Shown: in pieces, positions 17,721-25,688 of the stretch
Layout: each line of letters opens with the position of its first letter
How positions within the stretch are numbered: the stretch's first letter is position 1
From: Oscillospiraceae bacterium
GTDB taxonomy: Bacteria > Bacillota > Clostridia > Oscillospirales > Ruminococcaceae
Length of the DNA: 64,000 nucleotides
NCBI GenBank assembly: GCA_902363145.1
Contig: CABIZB010000003.1
Coordinates: forward strand, 248,001-312,000
Direction: 5' to 3'
Program-made: the position numbers and the translations under genes
The notes under the pieces: generated by a model
The model's input: only the letters and a program-made list of their open reading frames with translations
Database searches by the model: none
Told to the model about the DNA's origin: nothing

Positions 17721-19760
17721 ATGGACAAAAAGGCGCTGAAGCTGCTGTGCAAAAGGGGTGAGCTTTCACCCGAGGAAGAAGCCTACTGCACCGAAAAGGG
17801 CGTGCTTACGGCTATTGAGCCTATGGAGCACGACACATTTATCAGAAAAATAAAGGAAGCTGCGGGAGCTGTTACCAATGAAAAAGCTGTAAAGGGCTTT
17901 CTGTACAGCATTTCCACAGGGGACTTCCGCTACAGGACTGCGCTTTCCAGCCTTATCTGGGCAGAAGCTTTGCCTGAGCACAGCTGTGAAAAAGTCTCCG
18001 CTTACAACGGCAGATATATCTGCGGAATATGCGGCGGGGAGTTCAGCGAGGGCAATGACCTGAGCTTTGAGGATATGAAAGAGCATTGCCGAAACAGACT
18101 GGCTCCGCAGAAGAATTTTATGGACATCTGCTGCGCAGGCTATGTGTATAATGACCTGCGGGAATTTGCAAAGCTCCCCGATGTTAATTTCTGCGATGAG
18201 GATATCAGGATACTGAACCGCATTTTGGGGCTGGCGGAAGAAATATCCTCCGCCAACAAGGTCAACGCACTTTTAAAGCTTATCACTGCGGAAGATAGCC
18301 TTCCTCTTACCGTACCCGACGCATATTCCGTGCTTGGGGTGCTGTCCTCCTGCGGATTTTTCGATACTCCCGAGCATAAAAGCTATGCTGAGGGCTTTGT
18401 GCCCTGCAGCAAGCGTGAGTTTGTTTATGAGACCGACATATATTATCCCCTGCACCTGTGGCGTGGAAAGTACGGCATAAACTTCTCTGCGGCTGAGAAA
18501 TTCGGCAGTGACATTGCCAAAAGGCTCATTCCCGAAAAAGGCTCCGTTCAGCGAAAGGAGCCAAAGCGCAGAAAAGGCGCTTCAGAGGAGCAGTATTACA
18601 GCGGCAATGACAATGTGATCGTCCTTGATGACAGGCTCCGCCATTACTACGGGCTTGCTCCCTTTGAGCAAAAGTGGGATAAGCTTGCTTTTTACAAGGT
18701 GAATGACACTGTAAAAGAGCGCACCGAAATATGGTTCGAGGGCGATGTTATAAAAAAGCTTATCGTTGAAAGCAGCACGGACAGAGGCATATATTATCTG
18801 GAGTCGGATATGAACGCCGCCACCAACGGCAGGCGGACAGTGCTCCCCAAGACCTCACGGGGACGGGAACAGCCGCTTACTCCATCTTTGCTGCAAACGC
18901 CCACATATATGCTGGGGCATCTGGTGATAGGCATAGGACAAAACTCCCACGGAGTCAGCTCCTATAACAGCTCCAACGACCAACAGCTTCCGATACCTTT
19001 TGAATCTTTGCCCCGAAAAGAGGACTTTTTCAGCTTTTCCCAGCGGTACATTGCCATGTGCGACAGTTCCTGCGGCTATGACGCTCTGCTCGAAAATTTC
19101 CGCAGCAAAAAGCGTGTTACGGTGAAATTCACTGCGGGAGATATCTTCCGTGTACAGCTCACGCCATCGCTTTACACCTATGGACTGATAATATGCAAGG
19201 TACGCCGGCTGGAAAAATGGGCAGAGCTTCCCCAGGCTCACCCTCTCCGCAGCCTTATGACCCAGCCAATAATCTTCCGCCAGTATGCCATTGTAACGGA
19301 AAACGGCAATATGACAGCAAACGAGCTGGAAAATATCCCGCTTATGGAAATGAGAATAGCTCAGGACAATGAGATCTTGTGGGAGACCTATCCCATAGTC
19401 TGCTCCAAAAAGCTTGCGGAAAATGACATTGACCTGGGATTTTCCGCAAACACTTACCGCAGGCAGATCATCTGGAACCTTACGGTCTGGGATTATGACA
19501 ATGAGACTGAGGATATCATAAAAAAGTACGGCACAGGGAAGCATTACGGCGGAGTTGCGCTTGGGATAAATGTTGACCGCAACGGATACAAGGCGGGCAT
19601 CATACCCTACAGTCCCAAAGAAACAGAGCTTAAAGCGGCTCTTGCGGAGCATCTGGGGCTATCCGACTGCGCAGACCCATGCGACAGCTTTGCGGAAAAG
19701 TTCGGCGGCATAACACGCAGGCAGTTCATAGAGCTTGCTGGGGAAAGGTTCAGGAGATAA
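17721..19760 (+). CDS. large protein of unknown function, possible Imm26-like C-terminal domain
   Basis: A 679-residue cytosolic protein without membrane segments or a signal peptide. The N-terminal part has a possible zinc site: CGICGGEF (about residue 99) with a following H and C in MKEHCRNR. A Lys/Arg-rich hinge lies near residue 290. The middle has a YYGLAPFEQKWDKLAFYK block. From about residue 470 the text VKFTAGDIFRVQL followed by YTYGLIICKV loosely recalls Imm26-type immunity domains (GDIF...YGR pattern). This is a weak resemblance. It ends one base before the YolD gene, so the two are probably a functional pair. Confidence 0.5.
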   Translation: MDKKALKLLCKRGELSPEEEAYCTEKGVLTAIEPMEHDTFIRKIKEAAGAVTNEKAVKGFLYSISTGDFRYRTALSSLIWAEALPEHSCEKVSAYNGRYICGICGGEFSEGNDLSFEDMKEHCRNRLAPQKNFMDICCAGYVYNDLREFAKLPDVNFCDEDIRILNRILGLAEEISSANKVNALLKLITAEDSLPLTVPDAYSVLGVLSSCGFFDTPEHKSYAEGFVPCSKREFVYETDIYYPLHLWRGKYGINFSAAEKFGSDIAKRLIPEKGSVQRKEPKRRKGASEEQYYSGNDNVIVLDDRLRHYYGLAPFEQKWDKLAFYKVNDTVKERTEIWFEGDVIKKLIVESSTDRGIYYLESDMNAATNGRRTVLPKTSRGREQPLTPSLLQTPTYMLGHLVIGIGQNSHGVSSYNSSNDQQLPIPFESLPRKEDFFSFSQRYIAMCDSSCGYDALLENFRSKKRVTVKFTAGDIFRVQLTPSLYTYGLIICKVRRLEKWAELPQAHPLRSLMTQPIIFRQYAIVTENGNMTANELENIPLMEMRIAQDNEILWETYPIVCSKKLAENDIDLGFSANTYRRQIIWNLTVWDYDNETEDIIKKYGTGKHYGGVALGINVDRNGYKAGIIPYSPKETELKAALAEHLGLSDCADPCDSFAEKFGGITRRQFIELAGERFRR

Positions 19761-19761
19761 T

Positions 19762-20196
19762 ATGGAAAGCCACAAATATGACGATATCATAAATATGCCC
19801 CGCCCACAGTCTCAGCGCAGAAAAATGACGCTTCACGAGCGTGCGGCGCAGTTCTCCCCCTTTGCGGCTCTCACGGGCTATGATGAAGCGGTAAAGGAAG
19901 CCGCCAGACTTACGGACAGCCGCCCCGAGCCTGACGAGGATAAGATAAACGAGCTTAACACCAAGCTTTCGTTCCTTAAAACAATTCTCTCCGACCGTCC
20001 CGAGATAACCGTGAACTATTTTATCCCCGACGGCAAAAAGGCAGGAGGACGCATGGAGGACTTTGCGGGAAATATCCGTGTGATAGACGAATATGACCGA
20101 CAGCTGGTGTTTGAAAGCGGAAAGCATATCCCCATTGACGACGTTTACAACATTACAGGCAGCATTTTTGACGGAATGGAAGAAACCGATATATAA
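19762..20196 (+). CDS. YolD-like family protein
   Basis: A 144-residue protein whose N-terminal half fits the YolD family: RKMTLHERAAQFSPFAALTG then YDEAVKEAARLT. The C-terminal half has the Sm-like strand pattern ending HIPIDDVYNI. YolD proteins usually accompany a Y-family DNA polymerase (UvrX/UmuC-like) in SOS or mobile modules. No such polymerase is present here; instead it is coupled to the large unknown gene just upstream. AGGAGA lies 4 bases before ATG 19762. Confidence 0.75.
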   Translation: MESHKYDDIINMPRPQSQRRKMTLHERAAQFSPFAALTGYDEAVKEAARLTDSRPEPDEDKINELNTKLSFLKTILSDRPEITVNYFIPDGKKAGGRMEDFAGNIRVIDEYDRQLVFESGKHIPIDDVYNITGSIFDGMEETDI

Positions 20197-20214
20197 CTTT
20201 GAAAGGAGCAGAAT

Positions 20215-21033
20215 ATGAAGCTAAAATGCAACTACTGCGGCAGCTTTATAAAGGATACCGACGAAAAATGCCCCAACTGCGGTGCGGTCAACGAACATCT
20301 GATGCGCAGCGCAGACGGCATACCCAAAACCATTGAAGAGCTTAAAGCCTTCTGCCAAAAGCATAATCTGCCGCTGAAGCAGATGCGCTTTTTCATCGGT
20401 GAGAACTTCACCGAGCCTAAGGCATTCGGCATATACAAGGACGATGAGGGCAACTTCATCGTCTATAAAAACAAGGCGGACGGCAGCCGCACCGTAAGAT
20501 ATCAGGGCACTGACGAGGCATATGCGGTAAACGAGATCTATCAGAAGATGAAGTCGGAAGTAAGTATGCGCAAAGCGCAAAAGGCAGCCAACAAGCCCTC
20601 ATCTCAGCCGTCCTCAGGCGGAAGTGCCGGGCCCCGCAAGAAAGACTCCCTGAAAATCTCGGATTATTTGGTGCTGATAATAATTATCATCGGCATTTTC
20701 GTAATAACTGCATATAAAGTAAGCTCCACCCCGGGCGAGGGCTACTATACATATAATGATACCCATTACTACTACTCGGACAACTGGTATTACTACGATG
20801 ATTACAGCAGCTCATGGGCACCTGCATCGTATGTTGACAATGAGCTTTCAAGCCATTACAGCGACTACAGCGACAGCGGATATTCCGCAGACTACGGCAT
20901 TGAACCTTTCGAGAACAGCCGGTATGCCAACGATTCCAGTTGGGAAAACGACAGCTGGGACGATAACGACTGGGATTGGGACAGCAACGACAGCTGGGAT
21001 TATAACGATTCCGACTGGGACAGTGATTGGTAA
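20215..21033 (+). CDS. zinc-ribbon membrane protein with Asp/Ser/Tyr/Trp-rich tail
   Basis: A 272-residue protein. The N terminus is a zinc ribbon (CNYCGS ... CPNCGA). A soluble region follows, then one membrane helix (SDYLVLIIIIIGIFVITAY, about residues 150-170). About 100 residues of low-complexity sequence rich in Asp, Ser, Tyr, Asn and Trp follow, ending in repeated SWD/DWD units. The topology suggests an outside-facing acidic aromatic tail on an inside zinc ribbon. Function is unknown. GAAAGGAG precedes the ATG. Confidence 0.6.
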   Translation: MKLKCNYCGSFIKDTDEKCPNCGAVNEHLMRSADGIPKTIEELKAFCQKHNLPLKQMRFFIGENFTEPKAFGIYKDDEGNFIVYKNKADGSRTVRYQGTDEAYAVNEIYQKMKSEVSMRKAQKAANKPSSQPSSGGSAGPRKKDSLKISDYLVLIIIIIGIFVITAYKVSSTPGEGYYTYNDTHYYYSDNWYYYDDYSSSWAPASYVDNELSSHYSDYSDSGYSADYGIEPFENSRYANDSSWENDSWDDNDWDWDSNDSWDYNDSDWDSDW

Positions 21034-21043
21034 TAAGCATATA

Positions 21044-21203
21044 ATACTAATCCTAAATCAACCTATAGACAAATCCTCGGCTGAAATAAGCCCATTCTTC
21101 GTCAAGCTCCCTTGCCGGGCGACAAGCCCGCCTGCAGTCGCTTTCCTAGACTGGTCTTATTTCATCTGTCGGCTTTGTCTATAGAACGATTAAAGATTAG
21201 TAT
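21044..21203 (+). repeat. dispersed palindromic repeat, family C, copy 1 (MITE-like)
   Basis: A 160-base element with ends ATACTAATC and GATTAGTAT and sub-terminal arms CCTATAGACAAA / TTTGTCTATAG. A central hairpin CTTGCCGGGCGACAAG matches the core of family A. A partial inverse copy lies at 37947-38031. It begins 11 bases after the zinc-ribbon gene. Confidence 0.8.
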
Positions 21204-21206
21204 AAA

Positions 21207-21250
21207 AAGTCCTCCGATATCAGTTAAATGTGATATCGGAGGACTTTTTT
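21207..21250. terminator. bidirectional terminator
   Basis: A near-perfect stem AGTCCTCCGATATCA / TGATATCGGAGGACT with A-run on the left and T-run on the right. It serves the rightward zinc-ribbon gene and, read leftward, the DUF3021 gene whose stop codon touches it. Confidence 0.85.
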
Positions 21251-21671
21251 ACTTTTTCCTGTATTTTGACCTTATCAGCTTTGTAAGGTCATCGGCATCA
21301 CGCTTGCTTGTAAAATATGTCACTGCCATGGTAAAGGCATATACCGCCGCCACGCTCAGGCACATCAGAAGCACTCCCAGAACTGTTTTTGATACCCAGT
21401 CGAACAGCATTCCTATCACCGACATTACTATGCAGAGCACAACATAGTGCAAAGCGGTGTATAAAACGAACCTTTTTTTCGTCTCAGGCTCGGGCAGGGA
21501 CATTACTATTTCGGTAATGACCGCCGTTACCGCTCCCGACAGAACTATCTGCCAGAGAATGTTTGCGGGAAGCTCACCGCTGCCCCATACGGAATAATTT
21601 ATGGCGCAGATGATAAGTATTCCTGTGGTTATCTGCACAAAAAAGCGGCAAAGCTCTTTTAAAAATCTCAT
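21249..21671 (-). CDS. DUF3021 family membrane protein
   Basis: A 140-residue protein with four hydrophobic helices and a short basic C terminus, matching DUF3021. The family is nearly always encoded next to a LytTR DNA-binding regulator and is thought to modulate it from the membrane. Here its start overlaps the end of the LytTR gene by 4 bases (ATGA). It is the last gene of an ABC-exporter operon. Confidence 0.8.
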   Translation of the reverse strand: MRFLKELCRFFVQITTGILIICAINYSVWGSGELPANILWQIVLSGAVTAVITEIVMSLPEPETKKRFVLYTALHYVVLCIVMSVIGMLFDWVSKTVLGVLLMCLSVAAVYAFTMAVTYFTSKRDADDLTKLIRSKYRKK

Positions 21672-22120
21672 CTTCTGTCCTCCTCCACACGCAGCTTCCT
21701 TTTAAGGTCAGGCACATACTGCCTTGAAATTATAGTCCTCTCACCGTTTTCAAGCACAGCCTCCAACCTGCTGTTAAAATATGGCACAAGCTTTACTATC
21801 TTTGAAACATTTACGATGGTGGATTTTGATATGCGCAGAAAATCAGAGTTTTCAAAAGTCTCCTCCAGCTCGTAAAGCTTTCGGCGTATCTCATAGACCT
21901 GCTTTTCGCAGTAGGCAAAGACCTTGTTATCCACCGCTTCAAAGTAGAATATCTCCTTGGGTGAAAGCTTTACTATGCCGTCCTCGGAATAGGCGGTGAG
22001 CTTGCTCCTGCCTGCCGCTATGGAATATATGAGCGACATTATCTCATCGTCCGGCTCCCTGCACCTGACGATTATCTCGTCCTCATCGCCGTCGGCAGGC
22101 TTTTCTATAATAACTCTCAT
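21668..22120 (-). CDS. LytTR family DNA-binding regulator
   Basis: A 150-residue protein with a C-terminal LytTR domain: KLSPKEIFYFEAVDNKVFAY, then SDFLRISKSTIVNVSKI. It has no response-receiver domain, so it is a stand-alone LytTR protein of the type paired with DUF3021. It lies 11 bases downstream of the ABC permease gene and probably autoregulates the exporter operon. Confidence 0.85.
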   Translation of the reverse strand: MRVIIEKPADGDEDEIIVRCREPDDEIMSLIYSIAAGRSKLTAYSEDGIVKLSPKEIFYFEAVDNKVFAYCEKQVYEIRRKLYELEETFENSDFLRISKSTIVNVSKIVKLVPYFNSRLEAVLENGERTIISRQYVPDLKRKLRVEEDRR

Positions 22121-22131
22121 GCAAACCTCTC

Positions 22132-23043
22132 TTATCTGTCTGTTCTGCGTGCGTATTTTGTTGCCAGCGCCCCAAGGGCAAGGGACAGAACTCCCGCTCC
22201 GAGAACTATAAGCACGCCTGCGGCAATGGAAACGTCCTTGTCAAAGACTTCAAGGGAAATTCCCATGACTTTGGAATATTCCGCTGCCATTTCTGCGGGA
22301 GCGCCCTCAAAGGTCTTTTCCATAATATCAGCGGTCATTATCTGCCTGAACATTGATGTGCCGTAGATAACGGGAGTGCATTTGAGCACTGCGGCGATTC
22401 CGTCGGAAAGAGTGCCTATGGGAAGATATATGCCGCCGATAAATCCCACAAGGGTGCCGATAACTGTACCTAAGCTGCTCCATGCGGCCTCGGTCTTAGC
22501 GGCTGCGGAAAGCAGATACACCAGTGACGAATATGTAAAGGAGTTTGCGGCGATCATTCCCAGCAGCTTCATGTGAGCGGCAAAGGAAAAGGCTTCCGCT
22601 CCCTGGGTCACGCAGTATATCTCGGAGATCACAAGGGTAAGGATACAGATGACTATTGCGGAAAAGCAAGTGGAGCAGATATATCCCGCTGAAACCGTAA
22701 GCCTGCTGACAGGGGCGGTGTAGATGGAATTTATCCTGCCCTCAGCTCTGTCCTTTATCATAGGTGAAAGGGCGGAGATGGCAACGGTAACGGCATTTAT
22801 GGGGATAATGCCTGCGCAGGTCCACATAAGCACAAGGAGCTTTGCATTGGCTTCGTCAGCCTGTGCGTCTCTGCCCGGCAGGGCGGACAGCATTTTCGTG
22901 ACCGCTTCCACGTTCATATCCCCCAGAAACAGCAGCATAAGTCCGATAACTATTATCATGGTCATCAGCGAGAAAAACACCGCAGAACGGTCCCGCAGAT
23001 ATATTTTCATATTTCTTTTAACAAATTCAGTAAGCTTTCCCAT
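22132..23043 (-). CDS. ABC-2 type exporter permease
   Basis: A 303-residue membrane protein with six predicted helices in the ABC-2 pattern: a first helix after RDRSAVFFSLM, a cytosolic stretch with RAEGRINSIYTAPVSR, and a cluster of four further helices. It follows the ATPase gene with no gap (ATPase stop at 23044, ATG at 23043). The exported substrate is unknown; drugs, peptides or lipids are all possible for this class. Confidence 0.85.
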   Translation of the reverse strand: MGKLTEFVKRNMKIYLRDRSAVFFSLMTMIIVIGLMLLFLGDMNVEAVTKMLSALPGRDAQADEANAKLLVLMWTCAGIIPINAVTVAISALSPMIKDRAEGRINSIYTAPVSRLTVSAGYICSTCFSAIVICILTLVISEIYCVTQGAEAFSFAAHMKLLGMIAANSFTYSSLVYLLSAAAKTEAAWSSLGTVIGTLVGFIGGIYLPIGTLSDGIAAVLKCTPVIYGTSMFRQIMTADIMEKTFEGAPAEMAAEYSKVMGISLEVFDKDVSIAAGVLIVLGAGVLSLALGALATKYARRTDR

Positions 23044-23967
23044 TTACTTTTCCTCCTCAGCTGTGCTGCCCACTGCGTTCAGGAAAACATCGTCCATATT
23101 TCCCTGTATAACCTCAAAGCCGCTTATCATGGACTTTACCTTTTCAATGGCAGGAAGCGCATCTACAGTGGACCTTACTCTGAATGACACTCCGTAATCC
23201 TCCGGGCGAGGTGAAATGTCCATTGCCCTGAGCACGCCGTCCAACAGAGAGCGCTTCTCGGCAGAGCAGTAGAGCCTGCAGGAATCGTAGGCATATCGCT
23301 CTTTCAGCTCAAAGGGAGTGCCCTCCGCACGGACTGCGCCCTTGTCGATGATTATGATGCGGTTTGCGCCTGCCGCTTCCTCCATGTAATGAGTGGTAAG
23401 GAAAACGGTCATTCCCGTGCCTGAGCGGAGCTGCTCCACGGTCTTCCACACATCTTTTCTCGAGGCGGGGTCGAGACCTGTGGTAGGCTCGTCAAGGAAA
23501 AGGATATCGGGGGTGTGCATAAGGGCGGCAGCTATCTCACATCTGCGCTTCTGACCGCCCGAAAGGGTCTTGTAGCGCTTGCCTATAAATTCGCTGAGCG
23601 AAAGAATGTCCGCCAGCTCCGTGAGCCGCTTTTTGGCTTCCGAAGATGAAGCACCGTGGAGCACTCCCCTGCATATAAGGTTTTCTTTTACGGTGAGCAT
23701 ATCGTCAAGGCAGTTCTGCTGATATACAATGCCTATTCGCCTGCGTATCTCTGGGGCGTTTTTCATCACGTCAAAGCCACATATCTCGGCACTGCCCGAG
23801 GTGAGCGGGATAAGGGTGGAAAGCATATTTATGGTGGTGGATTTTCCCGCTCCGTTTACTCCGAGAAAGCCCAGAAGCTCGCCCTTTTCAACGGTAAAGG
23901 ATATGCCGTTTACAGCCTTGAAATCGCCGTACTGCTTTGTAAGCTTATCTGCACGTATGATGTTCAT
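23044..23967 (-). CDS. ABC exporter ATP-binding protein
   Basis: A 307-residue ATPase with Walker A GVNGAGKST, Q-loop YQQNCLDD, signature LSGGQKRR and Walker B ILFLDEPTTGLDP, followed by a C-terminal DUF4162-like extension as in the CcmA/NatA exporter group. I start at ATG 23967 (MNIIRADKL) because AAGGA lies 8 bases upstream; an upstream in-frame ATG at 24072 has no visible site. First gene of the exporter-LytTR-DUF3021 operon. Confidence 0.9.
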   Translation of the reverse strand: MNIIRADKLTKQYGDFKAVNGISFTVEKGELLGFLGVNGAGKSTTINMLSTLIPLTSGSAEICGFDVMKNAPEIRRRIGIVYQQNCLDDMLTVKENLICRGVLHGASSSEAKKRLTELADILSLSEFIGKRYKTLSGGQKRRCEIAAALMHTPDILFLDEPTTGLDPASRKDVWKTVEQLRSGTGMTVFLTTHYMEEAAGANRIIIIDKGAVRAEGTPFELKERYAYDSCRLYCSAEKRSLLDGVLRAMDISPRPEDYGVSFRVRSTVDALPAIEKVKSMISGFEVIQGNMDDVFLNAVGSTAEEEK

Positions 23968-24074
23968 ATCATCGGTCCTTCCTGTATCATGTTCTGATAT
24001 TATGATACCAGAATGGACTTTGCAAATCAAGGCTTTTGCGGCAAGCTGCATTTTATTCGGGGTGAGATGCAAAA

Positions 24075-24299
24075 TCAGAAGTCGTAAAAATCATCATCGC
24101 AGTCATCGCAATCACATTCATCGCAATCGTCATCGTCGTAATCGTCATCGTCGCAATCGTCATCGTCGTAATCATCATTGCGGCTGACATTTTTATCATC
24201 ATCTTCAAAGAGAGTGTGATAAACAAAAGCCTTTTCAAAAATATCCACTTTGCCGTCACGGTTAAGATCAAAAAGCCTGTTATTAAAAAAATCGAACAT
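24075..24299 (-). CDS. Asp-rich EF-hand/dockerin-like small protein
   Basis: A 74-residue protein starting at ATG 24299 with AAGGAGG just upstream. The N-terminal half contains DLNRDGKVDIFEKAF, a canonical calcium-binding loop (DxNxDGxxD) as in EF-hands and dockerins. The second half is almost only Asp, Tyr and Cys, built from a repeated 15-base unit encoding DDDDY or DDDDC. There is no signal peptide, so it is probably intracellular and may bind calcium or another cation. Only one loop is present, so it is not a full dockerin. Confidence 0.6.
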   Translation of the reverse strand: MFDFFNNRLFDLNRDGKVDIFEKAFVYHTLFEDDDKNVSRNDDYDDDDCDDDDYDDDDCDECDCDDCDDDFYDF

Positions 24300-24407
24300 A
24301 TTTCCTCCTTGGGTCTCATTGTTTCTGCTTCTTTGATACTATAATATCACATTACCTGGGCGAAAAATAGGACAAATAATTATCCGTGCTAAAATATTCC
24401 AAACCTG

Positions 24408-24436
24408 TTGAAATCCTTTGTGCAATGTGATATAAT
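24408..24436 (+). promoter_or_regulatory. sigma-A promoter for GH5 gene
   Basis: TTGAAA (24408) and TATAAT (24431) with a 17-base spacer, 43 bases before the GH5 start codon. GGAGG precedes the ATG. Confidence 0.8.
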
Positions 24437-24479
24437 AAGATATTGTTAAAAACACCCAAACATTATGGAGGACTGAAAT

Positions 24480-25688
24480 ATGAAAAAATCAAAGCTTACC
24501 GCTTTACTGCTGGCAGCTGTAATGTCAGTGGGAATGTTCACCGCCTGCGGCAAGGGCGACGAAAGCGCATCGGACGCAGCTGACGCAAAGACTATCCGTG
24601 ATATCACCTCAATGGAGCTTATCGGCGAGATGAAAACGGGCTGGAATCTGGGAAATACTCTGGATTCCACGATCACCAACCCCACAGGCAGCGAAACTCC
24701 CACTGACTGGGAAACTGCATGGGGTCAGCCTGTTACCACAAAGGCAATGATAGACAGCGTAAAGGCTCAGGGCTTCAACGTTCTGCGTGTACCTGTGACC
24801 TGGGAGGGCAAGTTCGGCGAGGCTCCAGATTACACTATCAAGGCTGACTGGCTTGCAAGAGTCAAGGAAGTTGTGGATTACGGCATTGACAATGATATGT
24901 TCGTTATCCTCAATATGCACCACGAGGAATGGCATATGCCCACTGCGGACAATGAGGAAAGCGCCGAGAAAATTCTCCGTGCTCTCTGGGCTCAGATCGC
25001 CGATTACTTCAAGGACTATGATGAAAAGCTCATATTCGAGGGCATGAACGAACCCCGTCTCAAGGGCACTCCCATGGAATGGAACGGCGGAAATCAGGAG
25101 GCAAGAGAGGTCATCAACCAGCTCAATGCCGCTTTTGTTGAGACTGTACGTGCAAGCGGCGGCAACAATGAAAAGCGTCACCTTATGATACCCACCTACG
25201 CTGCTTCCACTATGGACAGCGTTCTGAACGACTTTGTTATCCCCAATGACGACAAGGTGATTGTTTCCGTTCACGCATATCTCCCCTACACCTTTGCTCT
25301 TGCGGACAATGCCTCCGGCACATCTGAATGGAGCGCTGACAACTTTGCCGATACCAAGGACATCGACAGCCTTATCGCAAATCTCAAGAAGAGATACATC
25401 GACAAAGGCCAGGCAGTTATTATCGGCGAATACGGCACAAGAAACCGCAGCTTCAACACCGAGCCGAGAGCGGAATGCGCACGCTACTATGTATCCAAGG
25501 CAACTGAGGCAGGCATTCCCTGCATCTGGTGGGACAACAACGCTTTCACAGGAAACGGCGAGAACTTCGGTCTCTTCAACAGAACAAGCTTTGAGTGGAG
25601 ATTCCCCGAGATCGTAAGCGCTATAATGGAAAGCTGCGGCGCATCGGGAAGCACATCAAACACTTCTGCCGAAAGCTCTGCGGAATGA
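24480..25688 (+). CDS. GH5 endoglucanase-type glycoside hydrolase, lipoprotein
   Basis: A 402-residue secreted lipoprotein: signal peptide KLTALLLAAVMSVGMF with lipobox FTAC (Cys at about residue 22). The GH5 barrel shows GWNLGNTLDS at its start, LNMHHEEW, FEGMNEPRLKG with the acid/base glutamate, and VIIGEYGTRNR with the nucleophile glutamate. It is expected to cleave beta-1,4-glucans (cellulose, xyloglucan or mannan types cannot be separated by eye) at the cell surface. There is no dockerin or carbohydrate-binding module; a Ser-rich tail follows. Its stop overlaps the next start by ATGA. Confidence 0.9.
   Translation: MKKSKLTALLLAAVMSVGMFTACGKGDESASDAADAKTIRDITSMELIGEMKTGWNLGNTLDSTITNPTGSETPTDWETAWGQPVTTKAMIDSVKAQGFNVLRVPVTWEGKFGEAPDYTIKADWLARVKEVVDYGIDNDMFVILNMHHEEWHMPTADNEESAEKILRALWAQIADYFKDYDEKLIFEGMNEPRLKGTPMEWNGGNQEAREVINQLNAAFVETVRASGGNNEKRHLMIPTYAASTMDSVLNDFVIPNDDKVIVSVHAYLPYTFALADNASGTSEWSADNFADTKDIDSLIANLKKRYIDKGQAVIIGEYGTRNRSFNTEPRAECARYYVSKATEAGIPCIWWDNNAFTGNGENFGLFNRTSFEWRFPEIVSAIMESCGASGSTSNTSAESSAE

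Noticed and set aside
24075..24200. A CRISPR-like or satellite tandem repeat
   Set aside because: The 15-base periodicity comes from repeated Asp codons inside an open frame with a good start; there are no unique spacers.
24075..24299. A cellulosomal dockerin
   Set aside because: Only one calcium loop is present and there is no signal peptide or linked enzyme domain; dockerins carry two loops.
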